Assembly (NCBI GenBank): GCA_963924555.1
Contig: OZ004583.1
Coordinates: 5,799,501 to 5,863,500, forward strand
DNA from: Crambe crambe
Taxonomy: Eukaryota; Porifera; Demospongiae; Poecilosclerida; Crambeidae
Length of the DNA stretch: 64,000 nucleotides
Direction of reading: 5' to 3'
In this document: piece by piece, positions 13,301-22,112 of the stretch
Layout of the letters: each line of letters starts with the position of its first letter
Position numbering within the stretch: the stretch's first letter is position 1
Translations under genes and position numbers: made by a program
The notes under the pieces: generated by a model
Database searches by the model: none
The model's input: only the letters and a program-made list of their open reading frames with translations
What the model was told of the DNA's origin: nothing

Positions 13301-16300
13301 AATACACGTGCTTAGTCATGGCCATCACATCCAGACTTATCTAACCACCATTGTCTCTTTGTAGTAGAGTGAACCTTTGCTACATGAATATGATCTGATT
13401 ACTGGGAGTGTGCAAGCAAATATAAGCAGAACTCTACTAGTTTAACACACACAAGCATATACGTAGGTGATCTGACATATACCATATGGCCGGAAATATT
13501 GAATTTGGTGGATTGCTCTCATTCAGGAAAAATTAAAACTTGGGTTAATTTAATTGGCAGAATGTGCATGCTCATTGGCACACGTTGAAAGCTGTGATAG
13601 GGGACATATCTACACAAGTATTTAGACACCGATTCTAGGACTAGCTCAGCTCCTAGATCGATCGATCTCGTGTTTTAGAATTCGTAATGTTGATGACCTT
13701 TACCATACCTATGTAAAAAAGACCTTACTCTATTGCGGAATTAATTTTGGCGATTGAGTCCAAACTGCCAAATTAAATTCTCCACCAACATTTCCAACCA
13801 TACGGTATATGGGTCATTCCATTTCAAATCAACGAAAGATAAAACGTGATCCCTCCAGATTTTTGTCAAATTTGGTGAGGTCAGAGTACTTATAAGAGTA
13901 TTGTAGCCACACCAAATTTCAGCTCCATCCATCAAGTATTCTTGTACTTGTGGTGGTTTGAAGTCACCATTTTGACGACATTTTGGGTAAATTAGGTTTA
14001 CTCTAATTCCTGCAACTTCAGTAATTTTTAACATGGAGATTTGGGTCTAGTACCATCTTGAAGCTCTTTTGATGCCCTTTCAGATGATGAATAAATATAG
14101 AACAATTGTGAAACTAATGGTGAGCTGTGACCTTTGACCTTTGTTATTTCAAAAAACGCTGCTTCAATTTCAAAAATTTTTTCAATTGTAACTTAATCTC
14201 ATGGACTTGTTTAACCTCCTTAAGTTTCAATTTGGGATTGCTTTGGGATCATGAGATATCGGCAAAAAGGTCCTTAAAATGGTGTCTTTTGTGTGATCTC
14301 TGATATCTAAAGACCTCGTGATAATATTTATCTCATTTTGAAGCTCTTTGAATGCTCTTTCAGGGATCCGGGAGTATCATGCAGTGTCATTTTGGAGATT
14401 AAGGGTTAATGTACATCATTTGACCTTTAACCTTTGCTGTATAGAAGCATAGCAACCTACTTTCTCACACTTGTTAGTTGCTCTTCAGTCCTTCAATAAA
14501 CAATTCAATCACCTAACTCTTGATTGCCAACAGCCACAACAATAATTGGTGATTTATTGTAAGTTTAAAGAATTGCATGTAGCTAATTACATAACAACAA
14601 GAAAGTACTTGATTTGCTGTAAGCTCTAGCTAAATGAAGCAATTAGAAATTAGGTAGAATGAATATCTGAGGCATAGAGGTAACAAAGGCCAAAATTTTT
14701 TTGTAAGTGTGGAATTCCAACAAAGGTCAAAGGTCACACATTGTACTTTAACCTTTTAGTTTTGAAATACTTGTGCAGGGTACCCCACCTATAAGAGCAT
14801 TCAAAGAGTTTCAAAATGATACAAAAGTCACATCTATAGCATGACTACCAACAAAGTTAGGGGTCTTTAAATATCAGAGATCATAGAAAAGACACCATTT
14901 TAAGGACATTTTCACCGATATCTCATGATCCCAAAGCAATCCCAAATTGAAACTTAGGGAAGTGAAACAAGTCCATGAGACTAAGTTACACTTGAAAATA
15001 TTTTGAAATTGAAGCAGCATTTTTTGATATAACAAAGGTCAAAGGGTCAGTCCGCCATAATTTACTTTCAGTTTCATAATTGCTTTTATATTTACCCATC
15101 ATCGGAAAGGGCGTCAAAAGAGCTTCAAGATGGTACTAGACTCAAATCTCCATGATAAAAATTACTGAAGTTGTAGGAAGTAAAATAAACCTAATTAAGA
15201 TGTCATCAAAATGATAACTTTCAAATTACCACAAGTCCAAGAATACTCGATGGATGGAGCTGAAATTTGGTATGGCTGCAATACTCTATAAGTACTCTGA
15301 CCTCACCAAATTTTACAAAAATCTGAAGGGGTCATGTTTTATCTTTCGTTGATTTGAAATGGAATGACCCTATTGTAACATTGTTTCTATGTAACAAGTT
15401 GGACATCAGTATCACTCACATCACTACCTGATTTTCATGCACAAAATTTTTTCTCATGCACAAAAAAAAAACAAAAACAAAACAAAACAAACAACAAACA
15501 AAAACAACACACCCTATCATTCCAGTGCTTATGCCGGCATTTCATGCAAAGTTCTAGCTATAACTGAAGGATGTGGTTACAAAGGGTATCACCTTGTCCA
15601 CAAGGTTGGTCTAAAGGTGAGAGACCAGGTGGGTGTGGCTGGCATGTAATGCCTATGGGCATAGATACTATAACCACTGGACATGGAAGTCTATTCCCTA
15701 TGAGCGCAAAAAATTTCTGCTAAATAAAAAGTGAAGTAGGGATAGCCATAAAATTTAGCCGCATTCCTATCACTCCTAGCCCTCCCAAATTTCAATAACC
15801 ACGCCCATATATATCGCCCAACTTAAAATCCCTACTCTTCACTCCCCCTTCAGCAACAAGTGAGTCAAGTAACCCCTTACCCGTACCCATCACCAAACTC
15901 AAGAATCACAGCAATGATATTATTACAAAACTACTATCAGAGGAGTAGCTACCATTGAGGCAACTGAGGCACTCGCCTCAGTGAAAATTTAGGAAATTAG
16001 TACATGATCAACAGAGAGGTTTGCAGTGCTGACCCTTCCTGACATCTTTATCACTTAAAGAATTGGCTACATACATCACTATAAATTATAGATTAACCAT
16101 ATCAATGTCTGAATCATGAATTATAGAAAATTCATCTATTTATGAGCTTATCAGTAGCTTTCACTCCACGCAGGGGTCCCCCTCCCACACCCTCCTCCTC
16201 GCCGTGGCCTTATGGCCACGCGATCCACTGTATCCCAATTTTGCCTCAGTGAAATAAAAAACCTGGCTACTCCCCTGACTATTCCTACTTCACTCCTAGG

Positions 16301-19300
16301 CCTCCTTAGGAGTGAAGTAGCATTCAATCAATACTGTTGAGCTAGTTAGCAGTGTCTGAACTACAGATATAGCCTAAATGAAGTAGGTAATGGTTGGCAG
16401 CACAGAGTGTGCATTATATGGAGTATAGGCTATATAGTACACAGCTGGAATCGTGCCTTTTTTCTGGAATAAAGCCTTTTTAGTTTTAACAAATAGCAAA
16501 AGGCACGCCTGGAAGTAGCGCTAGAGCAGATTGCAACAATTTCGATGTCATAGCTGCAGCCAGTAAGTCAGTACGCTGATCTGAAATTAATTATTATGAA
16601 GAAACTGAACAAAAGTCAATTTTAAATGTCGTTTTTTTTCGTATGTTAGCGCATGAACTTTAGATTTTTGAACATTCTTGTCTCTACTGTGTAGGTGCAA
16701 TAATTCACTGTAGCTTTCTGAGAACCTGTAGAGTAAGGGTAGAAGAGAAAGAAGAGTTTTTAGCTTATACCGTCCTATGGACTTTGACCTGCCATCCCTA
16801 CTTAAGTGCTAGCGCACTCTCTGATAGGAGGTAATATTGTGGGATATCACAATGCATGTTAGAATAATCGTAAGTGGAGCATATTTTACGAATGCCACCA
16901 AAATCACACATTGCGGTCAGGAGTTTCATTATTCAGACTCCATTGTGCTTTGAATTAAGAAACTTTAAGGGTCCAGATTATTCTTCAAAAGTTTTAGTAC
17001 ATGTCATTTACCAGGAGTGTGCACATGATTGGAAATATTGTTCAGTTGGAGAAATTGAAATGGGAAGGGGAGCAGTCAATCTCCACAAAACAAAGAAGGT
17101 CATAGAGAGATGACAAAACACATTTAAACTGCTCTAGTCAGCAAGAATCCAGTGAGTAGCTAGGTTAGAGGGATCTGTAACAAGTTTAAAGTCATGTGAC
17201 ATACATAGACAGTCAAGTCATTACAGCTTCATAAATGAGCAACATGATGTGGACAGTGTACATGTAATTATGTCCATCCTTTCAGTCTCTCATTCATAAC
17301 TTAAAGCTTTTCCATTACAACTTGATTTACTATGTATAAGGATCTCATCCTCCCCCCTCCCACCCCCTCATCCTGGATTGAAAATAGGTGTCTGTATGCA
17401 CAAATAGGCTGGAAATTCACTGCATTCCAATGACATTCTATTTACTTTCAAGTACTACTTACAGTTATCTGGTCACCCTTGGGACCTGTCCTGATTAGAG
17501 GGGTGGTCTCATTTTGTGGGTAGATTTGTGTTGGGACATTTACAAGTGACCTTATAGGGTGGTCTAATTTCCATGGTCCAGATTAGAGGGAGTTCACTCA
17601 TGCTACATGAACATGATCCAGTTTATTAGGAGTATGAAAATACATGTACTTACAAAGACTCAGTCATGGCCAACACAATGTATGGGACTTCAGAATGTTA
17701 CCTTATCTACATACATAACATAAGTCTTGTAGTAGTGTCAGGGCTCATGATGACATTGTCAAAAAAATAGAAAAATAGTCCAACAAAGCCGGACAAATGA
17801 AGAAATTGACTGTCCTGTGACTGACTGTTATTGTGAGCCCTGATATTATTAGTGTATGCTCCAAGAACCTTTGCTACATGAATATGATCTTTAGTCACAC
17901 ACAAACATACATGTAGGTGGTCTGATGTATACATCAATTTCAAAAGTATTGAAGTGGGTTATAACTTTCTTCCCTCCCTCCCGGACTTTTGTAAGTTTGT
18001 CTGATGGGGCTGGTCTCAGTTTACTAGTGAGAGACCAGGTAGGTGTGGTTGGCATCTGATGCCTGTGGGCATATACGTAACTACTGGACATGAAGTCTAT
18101 TCCCTATACATAGGTGGTGGAACAGGTCAGGCCAGTCAGACCCAGGGCTGACCAATATTTTGAGAAAAATAAGTTAATTAACGTTAATTTATTTTGTTAA
18201 ATTCAGTGGCCATCAATCAATGATAAAAGAAAGTGTCTAATGATGTTTGAATAGGACAAATTGTACTTAGGGGATTTAATTTCAGGCCTAATCAATCGAA
18301 CCTTGCTTCCAAAACCTCTGCTAGAGGAGCTAATTATTGTGGAATGCATTTTAGAATTAAAAATTAGTATTCACTTAAATTTACACACATATGTCACTAA
18401 AATCACACACTGGTAAGCAATTGTACTTGTAAGAGAAGGGGAGCAGCCAATCTCCACAAAATAAAGAAGGTCATAGAGAGGTGACACATTAAAACTGCAT
18501 AATGTGTATAGACCAAAGAGCTAAATTCCTAATTAGAGCACACCAATATTTTAAAAGGGGGGGCTAAGGAACCCAATATTCAAGTCATATGATTCTTATA
18601 CTCCCTAAGATGTGTTCAATTTTGGAACGCATTAACCATAATATATGGCAATAATATTATTACAAAACTACTATTCCTACTTCACTCTAGCCTCGTACCC
18701 AGGCCTTATTATCGAAATAAGGGCCTGGTATCCACTGTTTGCGCATGCGCGACCCCAGCATCTATGAATATCATTATAATGTGCCGATGACGATGTAGAG
18801 TGGGCGGTACTAATTAGATGACTCGATCTTTGCCGCAGGAACGACTCTGTAGCAAAGTTCTCCTTGGAAGCAGACTTTAAAGAGATGATTATGGAGGGTT
18901 CACACACTTCTTTCTCAGTCCTCTGACCTGATCCTCCATCCGGACCAAGAACTGTGCTTCTCTTCCCAGCTAGCTACTACTTTTTCTTATTACGAATCTC
19001 GCGCGGCCAGACCTTACTGAGACTAATAGAAGTTCTGGTGGTCCACTACAAACGGCAGAACTTGGCTCTTTCCAGTCGGCAGTCAGACGTACAAATACTT
19101 CGTTTTTTTAAACAGACCTAATGGGCCAGGCTCTGTTCCTCTCTACATAAGGCAAGCCCGACGTCTCCAAGGGAAGCAACGGCGTCAGAAAAACAAGTAA
19201 CTATGGTTTGTAGCCGACCTTATCGGTAGCTGAAGCTGGAGAAGCACCTTCCATTGTTCTAACTAATTACTAGCAGTCGTCATAGAAACAAGGCCCCGCC

Positions 19301-20848
19301 CAATTATTGTGACGTTTACGTATCCTAAAATTTCCGAAAGTGCACAAATTCATGGAAAAGCGTGAAAAACCAGCACATGCGCAAACAGTGGATACCAGGC
19401 CCTTATTTTAATAAGGCCTGGGGACGAGGCTAACTTCACTCCTAAGGAGGCCTAGGAGTGAAGTAAGAATAGTAGTTTTGTAATATTATTGCCGTGATTC
19501 TTGAGGGTACGGGTAAGGGGTTACTAGACTCACTTATTGCTGAAGGGGGAGTGAAGAATAGGGATTTAAGTGGCATGGTTATTGAAATTAGGACACCATT
19601 GTCTTTTTCCCCACTTCCATATACATGGTCACACTGAGAAGCTTATCAATCCCACAAGTATGCAGTTGGTCATATTGGTCAGATTGAAGTGGGTAGAACA
19701 TGAAATCAGGGCTATAGCTGCAGAGACCATAGTCTCGACCCAGCCCCCACCCGGAAAGGAGAGGGGTCTGGTGACTATGGGCATAAATCTTGGTTTTGCT
19801 GACTCAGCTACGTGCACAGCGAATGTCAAGCCCTGCCCCCACACCTGCAAGCTCGCTAGCTAGCTAGAGGACCAGGTGACTGGAAGCTGATTTGTGGACT
19901 AGTTGCAGTGCTAGTGGCAAGCAGGGTAAGCTTCGATCCATGGTACTGGCAAACTAGCTATCCATCGATCCCACTAAATTGAATCATGTGACAGTTAGTG
20001 CTATTCTGATTGGTTTACTCAATCTTAATACTGCTGAATTAGCAAAACCAAGATTTATGCCCATAGTCACCAGACCCCCTCCTTTCCGGGTGGGGGCTGG
20101 GCAGAGACTACAGAGACCATTATGGATGACCAGTGAAGAGGGGTGTGTGACCTACCTGAGGTGGGTGTGGTTGGTGTGAAGGATGCATGTGAGCCATAGG
20201 AGGAGGAGGTTGTAATGAAGGATCGAGTGTCGGAGGAAAACCAGAAGGAGTAAGAAGTCCTGGAGGAGGGTCTGGAAGGATAAAGAGTAAATAAAAGAGG
20301 TTATCTCTATGATAATAATAATATTTGTGTCCTTATTAAGCAAAAAAAAAAAAAAAAAAAAAAGTATTATCCACAGCCTCCTCTCATAAGTACACCCAAT
20401 TGCTACCCCTAGACTCCTTCAGGGAGACCAGTGGAAGTGAGGGTTCCTGATGATGTGACTGGAAGGTTGTAAGGCATAATTATATGGGATGACAATATCA
20501 CAATTATTCATTTAATAAGGTGGCAGTACAACTTTTATTGTTGTCATAGTAATAAAACAATCCCTATACTTTGTTTAGATACATTTTGCTAGGCCAGGCA
20601 AAGTTGATTCCTTGTTTCTCATCAGACAATTTCAGTGAGGAAGGGCGGGAGGTCATTATTTCTCACCAGACACTTTCTTAACTTTCAGTGAGTGAGGGAG
20701 GGAGGTCACAAATTGAGCCCAATAAAGGCTGTATTTTGTGGGGGTGTGGCTCCTTTAGTGAGGGAGGTGTCCAGAAATACATTTTGTTAGGTCTCACCTT
20801 CAAGCTTCGGTTTTTTAGTACAAGGTAGGTCTTCACTCGCATCAGTTT
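1334..20848 (-). CDS. Copy 1 gene: death-fold repeat / Roc-COR GTPase protein (multi-exon)
   Basis: A spliced host gene can be followed on the minus strand through thirteen exons, all with GT-AG borders and matching phases: 20798-20848, 20156-20271, 12789-12981, 11378-11629, 10028-10306, 9559-9810, 8951-9142, 8004-8315, 7537-7782, 2189-4297, 1795-1857, 1455-1709 and 1334-1396. The product would have a Pro/Ser/Thr-rich N-terminus, six death-fold-like modules, a Roc-COR GTPase and a C-terminal death domain. Roc-COR plus death-domain proteins are known as signalling scaffolds and sensors; an immune or cell-death role here is inferred. The true start codon and the last exon are not resolved: after 1334 a splice to about 1220 would stop almost at once. 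The gene is paralogous to the one at 42977-62133. No signal peptide or membrane segment is apparent. Confidence 0.75.
1455..1709 (-). CDS. Copy 1 C-terminal death-domain exon
   Basis: This 255-nt exon encodes a death domain: MTHHHQVSMCLRDLTENQLL, then LGLYWPNLKKMKLLCQELVE and GQPTWKSLIKALEEIGQKGT. The PTWKSLIKALEEIG core is the usual helix 5-6 signature. The exon ends at a T|GTGAGT donor. It places a death domain after the GTPase as well as before it. Only a few residues differ from 43108-43362. Confidence 0.75.
1795..1857 (-). CDS. Copy 1 small linker exon
   Basis: This 63-nt exon has a TTTCAG acceptor and a G|GTAAGT donor, phase 1-1. It encodes CSEPVSTIQEVQPSILNTAL. It joins the GTPase exon in frame to the C-terminal death-domain exon. 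The paralogue is 43439-43501. Confidence 0.65.
2189..4297 (-). CDS. Copy 1 Roc-COR GTPase exon
   Basis: One 2109-nt exon (703 codons, phase 1-1) encodes a Roc-type small GTPase and a COR-like region. The P-loop GSPGSGKSS is at residues 34-42 of the exon, the switch II motif DTGGQ at about 205-209, and the base-recognition motif THKD at about 295-298. An unusual Thr/Pro-rich insert (about 109-145) separates the P-loop from DTGGQ. From about residue 370 a winged-helix COR-like stretch follows (KHLLRFLHTRIGRIKYF, VVREPQVLFNKVTDLI). The last 170 residues end in a cysteine-rich module with CIKCDSC and MYCESEHKSC, perhaps zinc binding. Roc-COR proteins bind GTP and often dimerise through COR. The G domain is almost unchanged in copy 2 but the C-terminus is not. 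Confidence 0.85.
4298..7536. other. Copy 1 intron between DD6 and GTPase exons
   Basis: No exon was recognised in this 3.2-kb stretch. It has a run of 14 G at 4504-4517 and a foldback MITE at 5389-5593. From about 5640 it is alignable, with gaps, to 49920-51320 in copy 2. Confidence 0.5.
5389..5593. mobile_element. Palindromic foldback MITE (205 bp)
   Basis: Two arms of about 85 bases, beginning CTGCTCAAAAAAGTAAGG, are nearly perfect inverted copies around a short spacer. The ends resemble Tc1/mariner-type MITEs, but no clear target duplication is seen. A decayed relative lies at about 41800-41940. Confidence 0.7.
7537..7782 (-). CDS. Copy 1 death-fold exon DD6
   Basis: This 246-nt phase 1-1 exon encodes a death domain: SIERINKVLEEVDDWEKVAR, a middle helix with AEIMVRLNPVIDWERL, and RVLKRAGYDALAEDVTTKYV. 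The paired DW motifs fit helices 2 and 5 of the fold. It is the last module before the GTPase exon, and the split codon joins in frame to that exon. Paralogues lie at 51426-51677 and, broken, at 41021-41276. Confidence 0.8.
8004..8315 (-). CDS. Copy 1 death-fold exon DD5
   Basis: This 312-nt phase 1-1 exon encodes DPTMTVENLTTVLMSAKE, a variable middle, then CIPSEEQQVKVAAMCYIN and EQPTWKEIATSALYGEE, ending at DYCTR. Compared with its paralogue 51899-52201 it has about 25 amino-acid replacements and a three-residue indel, although the introns on both sides are almost unchanged. It is the clearest example of exon-limited divergence in the window. Confidence 0.7.
8951..9142 (-). CDS. Copy 1 short death-fold-like exon DD4
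   Basis: This 192-nt phase 1-1 exon encodes only 64 residues, shorter than a full death domain (about 80-90). It has a start like its neighbours (GSDFSVENVQKY) and the C-terminal half ITTWRELISRM followed by YADSIRNFAEPVT. The middle region is shortened and hypervariable between the copies. It may be a degenerate module acting as a spacer. Confidence 0.65.
9559..9810 (-). CDS. Copy 1 death-fold exon DD3
   Basis: This 252-nt phase 1-1 exon encodes a compact death domain: LLSEILKEVEDWETISKYMG, then a helix ending HHLVHVCPYVTWGN, then VVTALSHCGEEIAAEQASKY. The EVEDWE motif matches helix 2 of classical death domains. This is the best conserved module of the array, with about five base differences from 53451-53702. 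It may therefore carry a more constrained contact. Confidence 0.8.
10028..10306 (-). CDS. Copy 1 death-fold exon DD2
   Basis: This 279-nt phase 1-1 exon encodes ESTLSVENVAAVLMQI and, after a variable loop, CPSWKLLSLLLYEVGEIKAAE, the second half of a death-like fold. The CPSW motif aligns with the SW or TW of the neighbouring modules. The first half (after VLMQI, up to SVHSRI) is where it differs from the paralogue 53921-54196. The 3' border is an AAAAG|GTCAGG donor. Confidence 0.7.
10939..11114. mobile_element. Tc1/mariner-like MITE in copy 1 intron
   Basis: This 176-bp element has CAGTGGAACCTCC ends and TA on both sides. The same insertion is present at 54838-55013, so it predates the gene duplication. 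Confidence 0.7.
11378..11629 (-). CDS. Copy 1 death-fold exon DD1
   Basis: A single 252-nt phase 1-1 exon encodes 84 residues with the death-domain pattern: LTLPNITKYIPQILEIED, a central helix ending LVLSAWLAGKGAPSSW, then RRLIWALDRIEG and ADNIRKFAEPPQ. The SW-RRLI-AL core is typical of invertebrate death domains. Death-fold domains act by homotypic protein binding. Its paralogue 55277-55558 is ten residues longer and diverges strongly, although the flanking introns are nearly identical. Confidence 0.75.
12298..12655. repeat. 28-bp minisatellite
   Basis: About twelve tandem units of 28 bp (CATATAGGGATAGTACATCA plus CTGCACAC) are near identical, with two shortened units. Seed-like single units lie at about 11725-11810 and 55655-55740. 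Copy 2 has only part of one unit at about 56215-56232, so the array grew in copy 1. Confidence 0.9.
12789..12981 (-). CDS. Copy 1 Pro/Ser/Thr-rich linker exon
   Basis: This 193-nt exon has a TTTGTAG acceptor and an A|GTAAGT donor, phase 0 in and 1 out. It encodes an unstructured linker beginning VLSVPRPPVTPSLISP and ending VVTPDQ. Its paralogue at 57443-57674 is longer because of a serine-proline repeat expansion. It sits directly before the death-fold array and probably forms a flexible tether. Confidence 0.65.
13479..13808. mobile_element. MITE with ACCATATGG-type ends, copy 1
   Basis: Its ends, CCATATGGCCGGAAAT and (inverted) CCGTATGGTTGGAAAT, mark a 330-bp non-coding element. The same insertion, about 90 bp longer, is at 58013-58434 in copy 2. 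Confidence 0.55.
13811..15370. mobile_element. Large foldback element (1.56 kb)
   Basis: Two arms of roughly 560-580 bp run inward from GGGTCATTCCATTTCAAATC and are inverted copies with scattered differences, around a spacer of about 400 bp. TAT flanks both ends, which may be a short target duplication. It sits beside the end of the MITE 13479-13808 and has no counterpart at 58434 in copy 2, so it arrived after the gene duplication. No complete gene is seen. Confidence 0.75.
15690..16330. repeat. Dispersed repeat cluster with CCTACTTCACT ends
   Basis: The sequence around 15830-15935 recurs inverted at about 19475-19565 and partly at 42200-42345. Palindromes of the type CCTCCTTAGGAGTGAAGTAG mark the family. 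Nested inside is a second repeat (about 15953-16277, ends like GGAGTAGC) that shares a CCCTCCCACACCC core with 26830-26940. No genes were seen. Confidence 0.5.
16446..16830. repeat. Dispersed repeat, also at 30.0-30.9 kb
   Basis: Bases 16446-16640 match 30015-30213 in inverted orientation, and 16690-16830 match 30745-30880 in direct orientation. This suggests a mobile element whose internal part has been inverted in one copy. Confidence 0.5.
16870..18660. repeat. Shuffled intron repeat modules, copy 1
   Basis: No exon is seen. The modules (one with GGTGTGGTTGGCATCTGATG, another with GGGGAGCAGCCAATCTCCAC) recur at 58.45-58.98, 59.5-60.08, 60.83-61.38 and 62.4-63.1 kb. At about 17145-17170 the remains of the proline-rich exon known from copy 2 can be seen. 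Confidence 0.5.
18688..19432. mobile_element. TAGCCTCG element 1 (745 bp, 9-bp TSD)
   Basis: The ends are TAGCCTCGTACCCAGGCC and its inverted form. They are flanked by the perfect 9-bp duplication ACTTCACTC (18679-18687 and 19433-19441). Each end also folds on itself: CCAGGCCTTATT pairs with AATAAGGGCCTGG. The 9-bp duplication suggests a Mutator-like superfamily. No transposase was recognised. Confidence 0.75.
19442..20155. other. Intron sequence with no recognised gene
   Basis: An inverted repeat pair is visible: a segment with GACTCAGCTACG near 19800 and the CCAAGATTTATGCCCATAGT segment near 20050 mirror each other around 19.75-20.10 kb, another small foldback. Nothing coding is seen. Confidence 0.4.
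20156..20271 (-). CDS. Copy 1 proline-rich exon
   Basis: This 116-nt exon has a TTCCAG acceptor and a CAG|GTAGGT donor. It encodes a proline-rich linker (PPPGLLTPSGF, then LQPPPPMAHMHP) with phase 1 in and phase 0 out. The outgoing phase fits the exon at 12789-12981 directly. The intron between them is over 7 kb and is loaded with mobile elements. Confidence 0.55.
20798..20848 (-). CDS. Copy 1 small N-terminal exon
   Basis: This 51-nt exon lies between a TTTAG acceptor and an AAG|GTGAGA donor. It encodes TDASEDLPCTKKPKLE in phase 1-1. The last base joins with the next exon (20156-20271) to give an aspartate codon and keep the frame open. The KKPK stretch is basic, but a nuclear signal cannot be claimed from this alone. 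Confidence 0.5.
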
Positions 20849-20961
20849 CTAAATCAGGAATAATTTTCAAAATTTAAAAAAAAGCCTACAAAATGAAAAT
20901 AATAATTATAGTGTGCACACATAGAATTGAGTGCTTTTGTAGCTCCCCTTGATAGTATCAC

Positions 20962-21106
20962 TCCAGCATAGTGGAGGTTCTACTGCTCTTCTTCCTATTT
21001 CAGCCTTTTTATTTGACGAAAATCTAGTGTATGGCCCTCTGGTGGTAGATCCCTGCTTCAAAACGGCAGACACTTTTGAGTTTGCTGCTTCAATAGAAGA
21101 GGACAA
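20962..21106 (-). CDS. Possible upstream exon with transposase-associated helical module
   Basis: The minus strand encodes a basic segment containing TTRGPYTRFSSNKKAEIGRR. From memory this resembles a module at the N-terminus of multicopy pogo/CENP-B-like transposase relatives in sponges and cnidarians. A GT at 20960-20961 would give a phase-1 donor compatible with the exon at 20798-20848. No ATG in this frame is obvious, and the sequence after the module is unlike the family. It may be a first exon borrowed from a transposase or an unrelated relic beside the gene. Confidence 0.3.
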
Positions 21107-21245
21107 ACTGTCTGTGACATTGTACCACTAGGATCTAGATTTGTAGGTTGCTTTGAAGGATTTTTAAAGCTAAAATAACGACAGGGAGTCATGACAGCTG
21201 CACTGTACTACAGTTTACGCATTGCACATGCGTGTACATAGACAC

Positions 21246-21933
21246 TAGTCTGGCGTAGCCGACCCTTTACCTCCTTTTTCTTGGGGGCGGGGGGAGGGAA
21301 AGGGTCTGGTGTAGTCCCTATATTGAACTTGTGCAGGTGCAATTTTGAGATCGTCATGTTACGTCATCACGCGCCCTTTGAGCGCGCACGTGTAAGTTTG
21401 CGCATGAGGAGGTTGAAGATGGCCGGCTTCAACGAGTTCTGTAGCTCATCAGAAGAAAGACAGAAGTAAGCAGCCCGTACTCCTTTTTGTGATAAATCTG
21501 CTACCTATAGGACTAGCTACAATGTAGTAGGCATAGCTATATCTGCTGAATAGAGTGGTCCTTGGCTGGAAAGAGTCCATCAAATAAAAACGGAAGGTAC
21601 TGAAAATATAGGCTCTTTCCAAAGCCTGTTGGCAGAACAGCAAAGACATCCCTTTGGCTCAGTACGCCCACCACAATCTTGAGTTGTTCAGGCTTGACGG
21701 ATGGACATCCTAGCTGCTCAAATACAGGGATTGAAGACACGAAGGCTCCTAGCTAGCTAGCTAGAAACAAGTGCAGGCAACGAGATTTTCGCGCTTGGAA
21801 TGCAAATACTGTAATCTGATTGAAGCGCAACTATAGCTGCGCTGACACAAGTTCAATATAGGGACTACACCAGACCCTTTCCCTCCCCCCGCCCCCAAGA
21901 AAAAGGAGGTAAAGGGTCGGCTACGCCAGACTA
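21246..21933. mobile_element. TIR element carrying a RecQ fragment (688 bp)
   Basis: Perfect or nearly perfect 88-bp inverted repeats begin TAGTCTGGCGTAGCCGACCC at 21246 and end at 21933. Flanks CATAGACAC and CATGGACAC agree at eight of nine bases, a 9-bp target duplication. The TAG...CTA ends and duplication length match the three TAGCCTCG elements. A helicase fragment lies inside on the minus strand. Confidence 0.75.
21537..21740 (-). pseudogene. RecQ-like helicase N-terminal fragment
   Basis: The open stretch reads LGCPSVKPEQLKIVVGVLSQ followed by DVFAVLPTGFGKSLYFQYLP. This matches the Q-motif-like region and motif I (TGFGKS Walker A) of RecQ-type ATP-dependent helicases. The DEAH motif and the rest of the helicase are absent, so it cannot be a working helicase alone. 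It lies wholly inside the 688-bp element and was probably captured by it or left over from a larger relative. Confidence 0.7.
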
Positions 21934-22112
21934 CATGGACACATGGCTACTTAGGCAAAATTATTCGAGGGCATAATTTTCGTTTTTTGAGCAAATCCAC
22001 GAAAATCTCAAAAATATAGCCCTATATGGTTGATTCACTGTGTATAGTTAACTAATAAAGGGGATGAGGCTATGTGATCTCTCCGACCATCCATTACTGT
22101 TCCATTCATAGC

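Noticed and set aside
13741-14034. A 98-codon minus-strand open frame in the foldback arm
   Set aside because: It lies inside an inverted-repeat arm, no family is recognised and the other arm does not clearly keep the frame; treated as part of the element.
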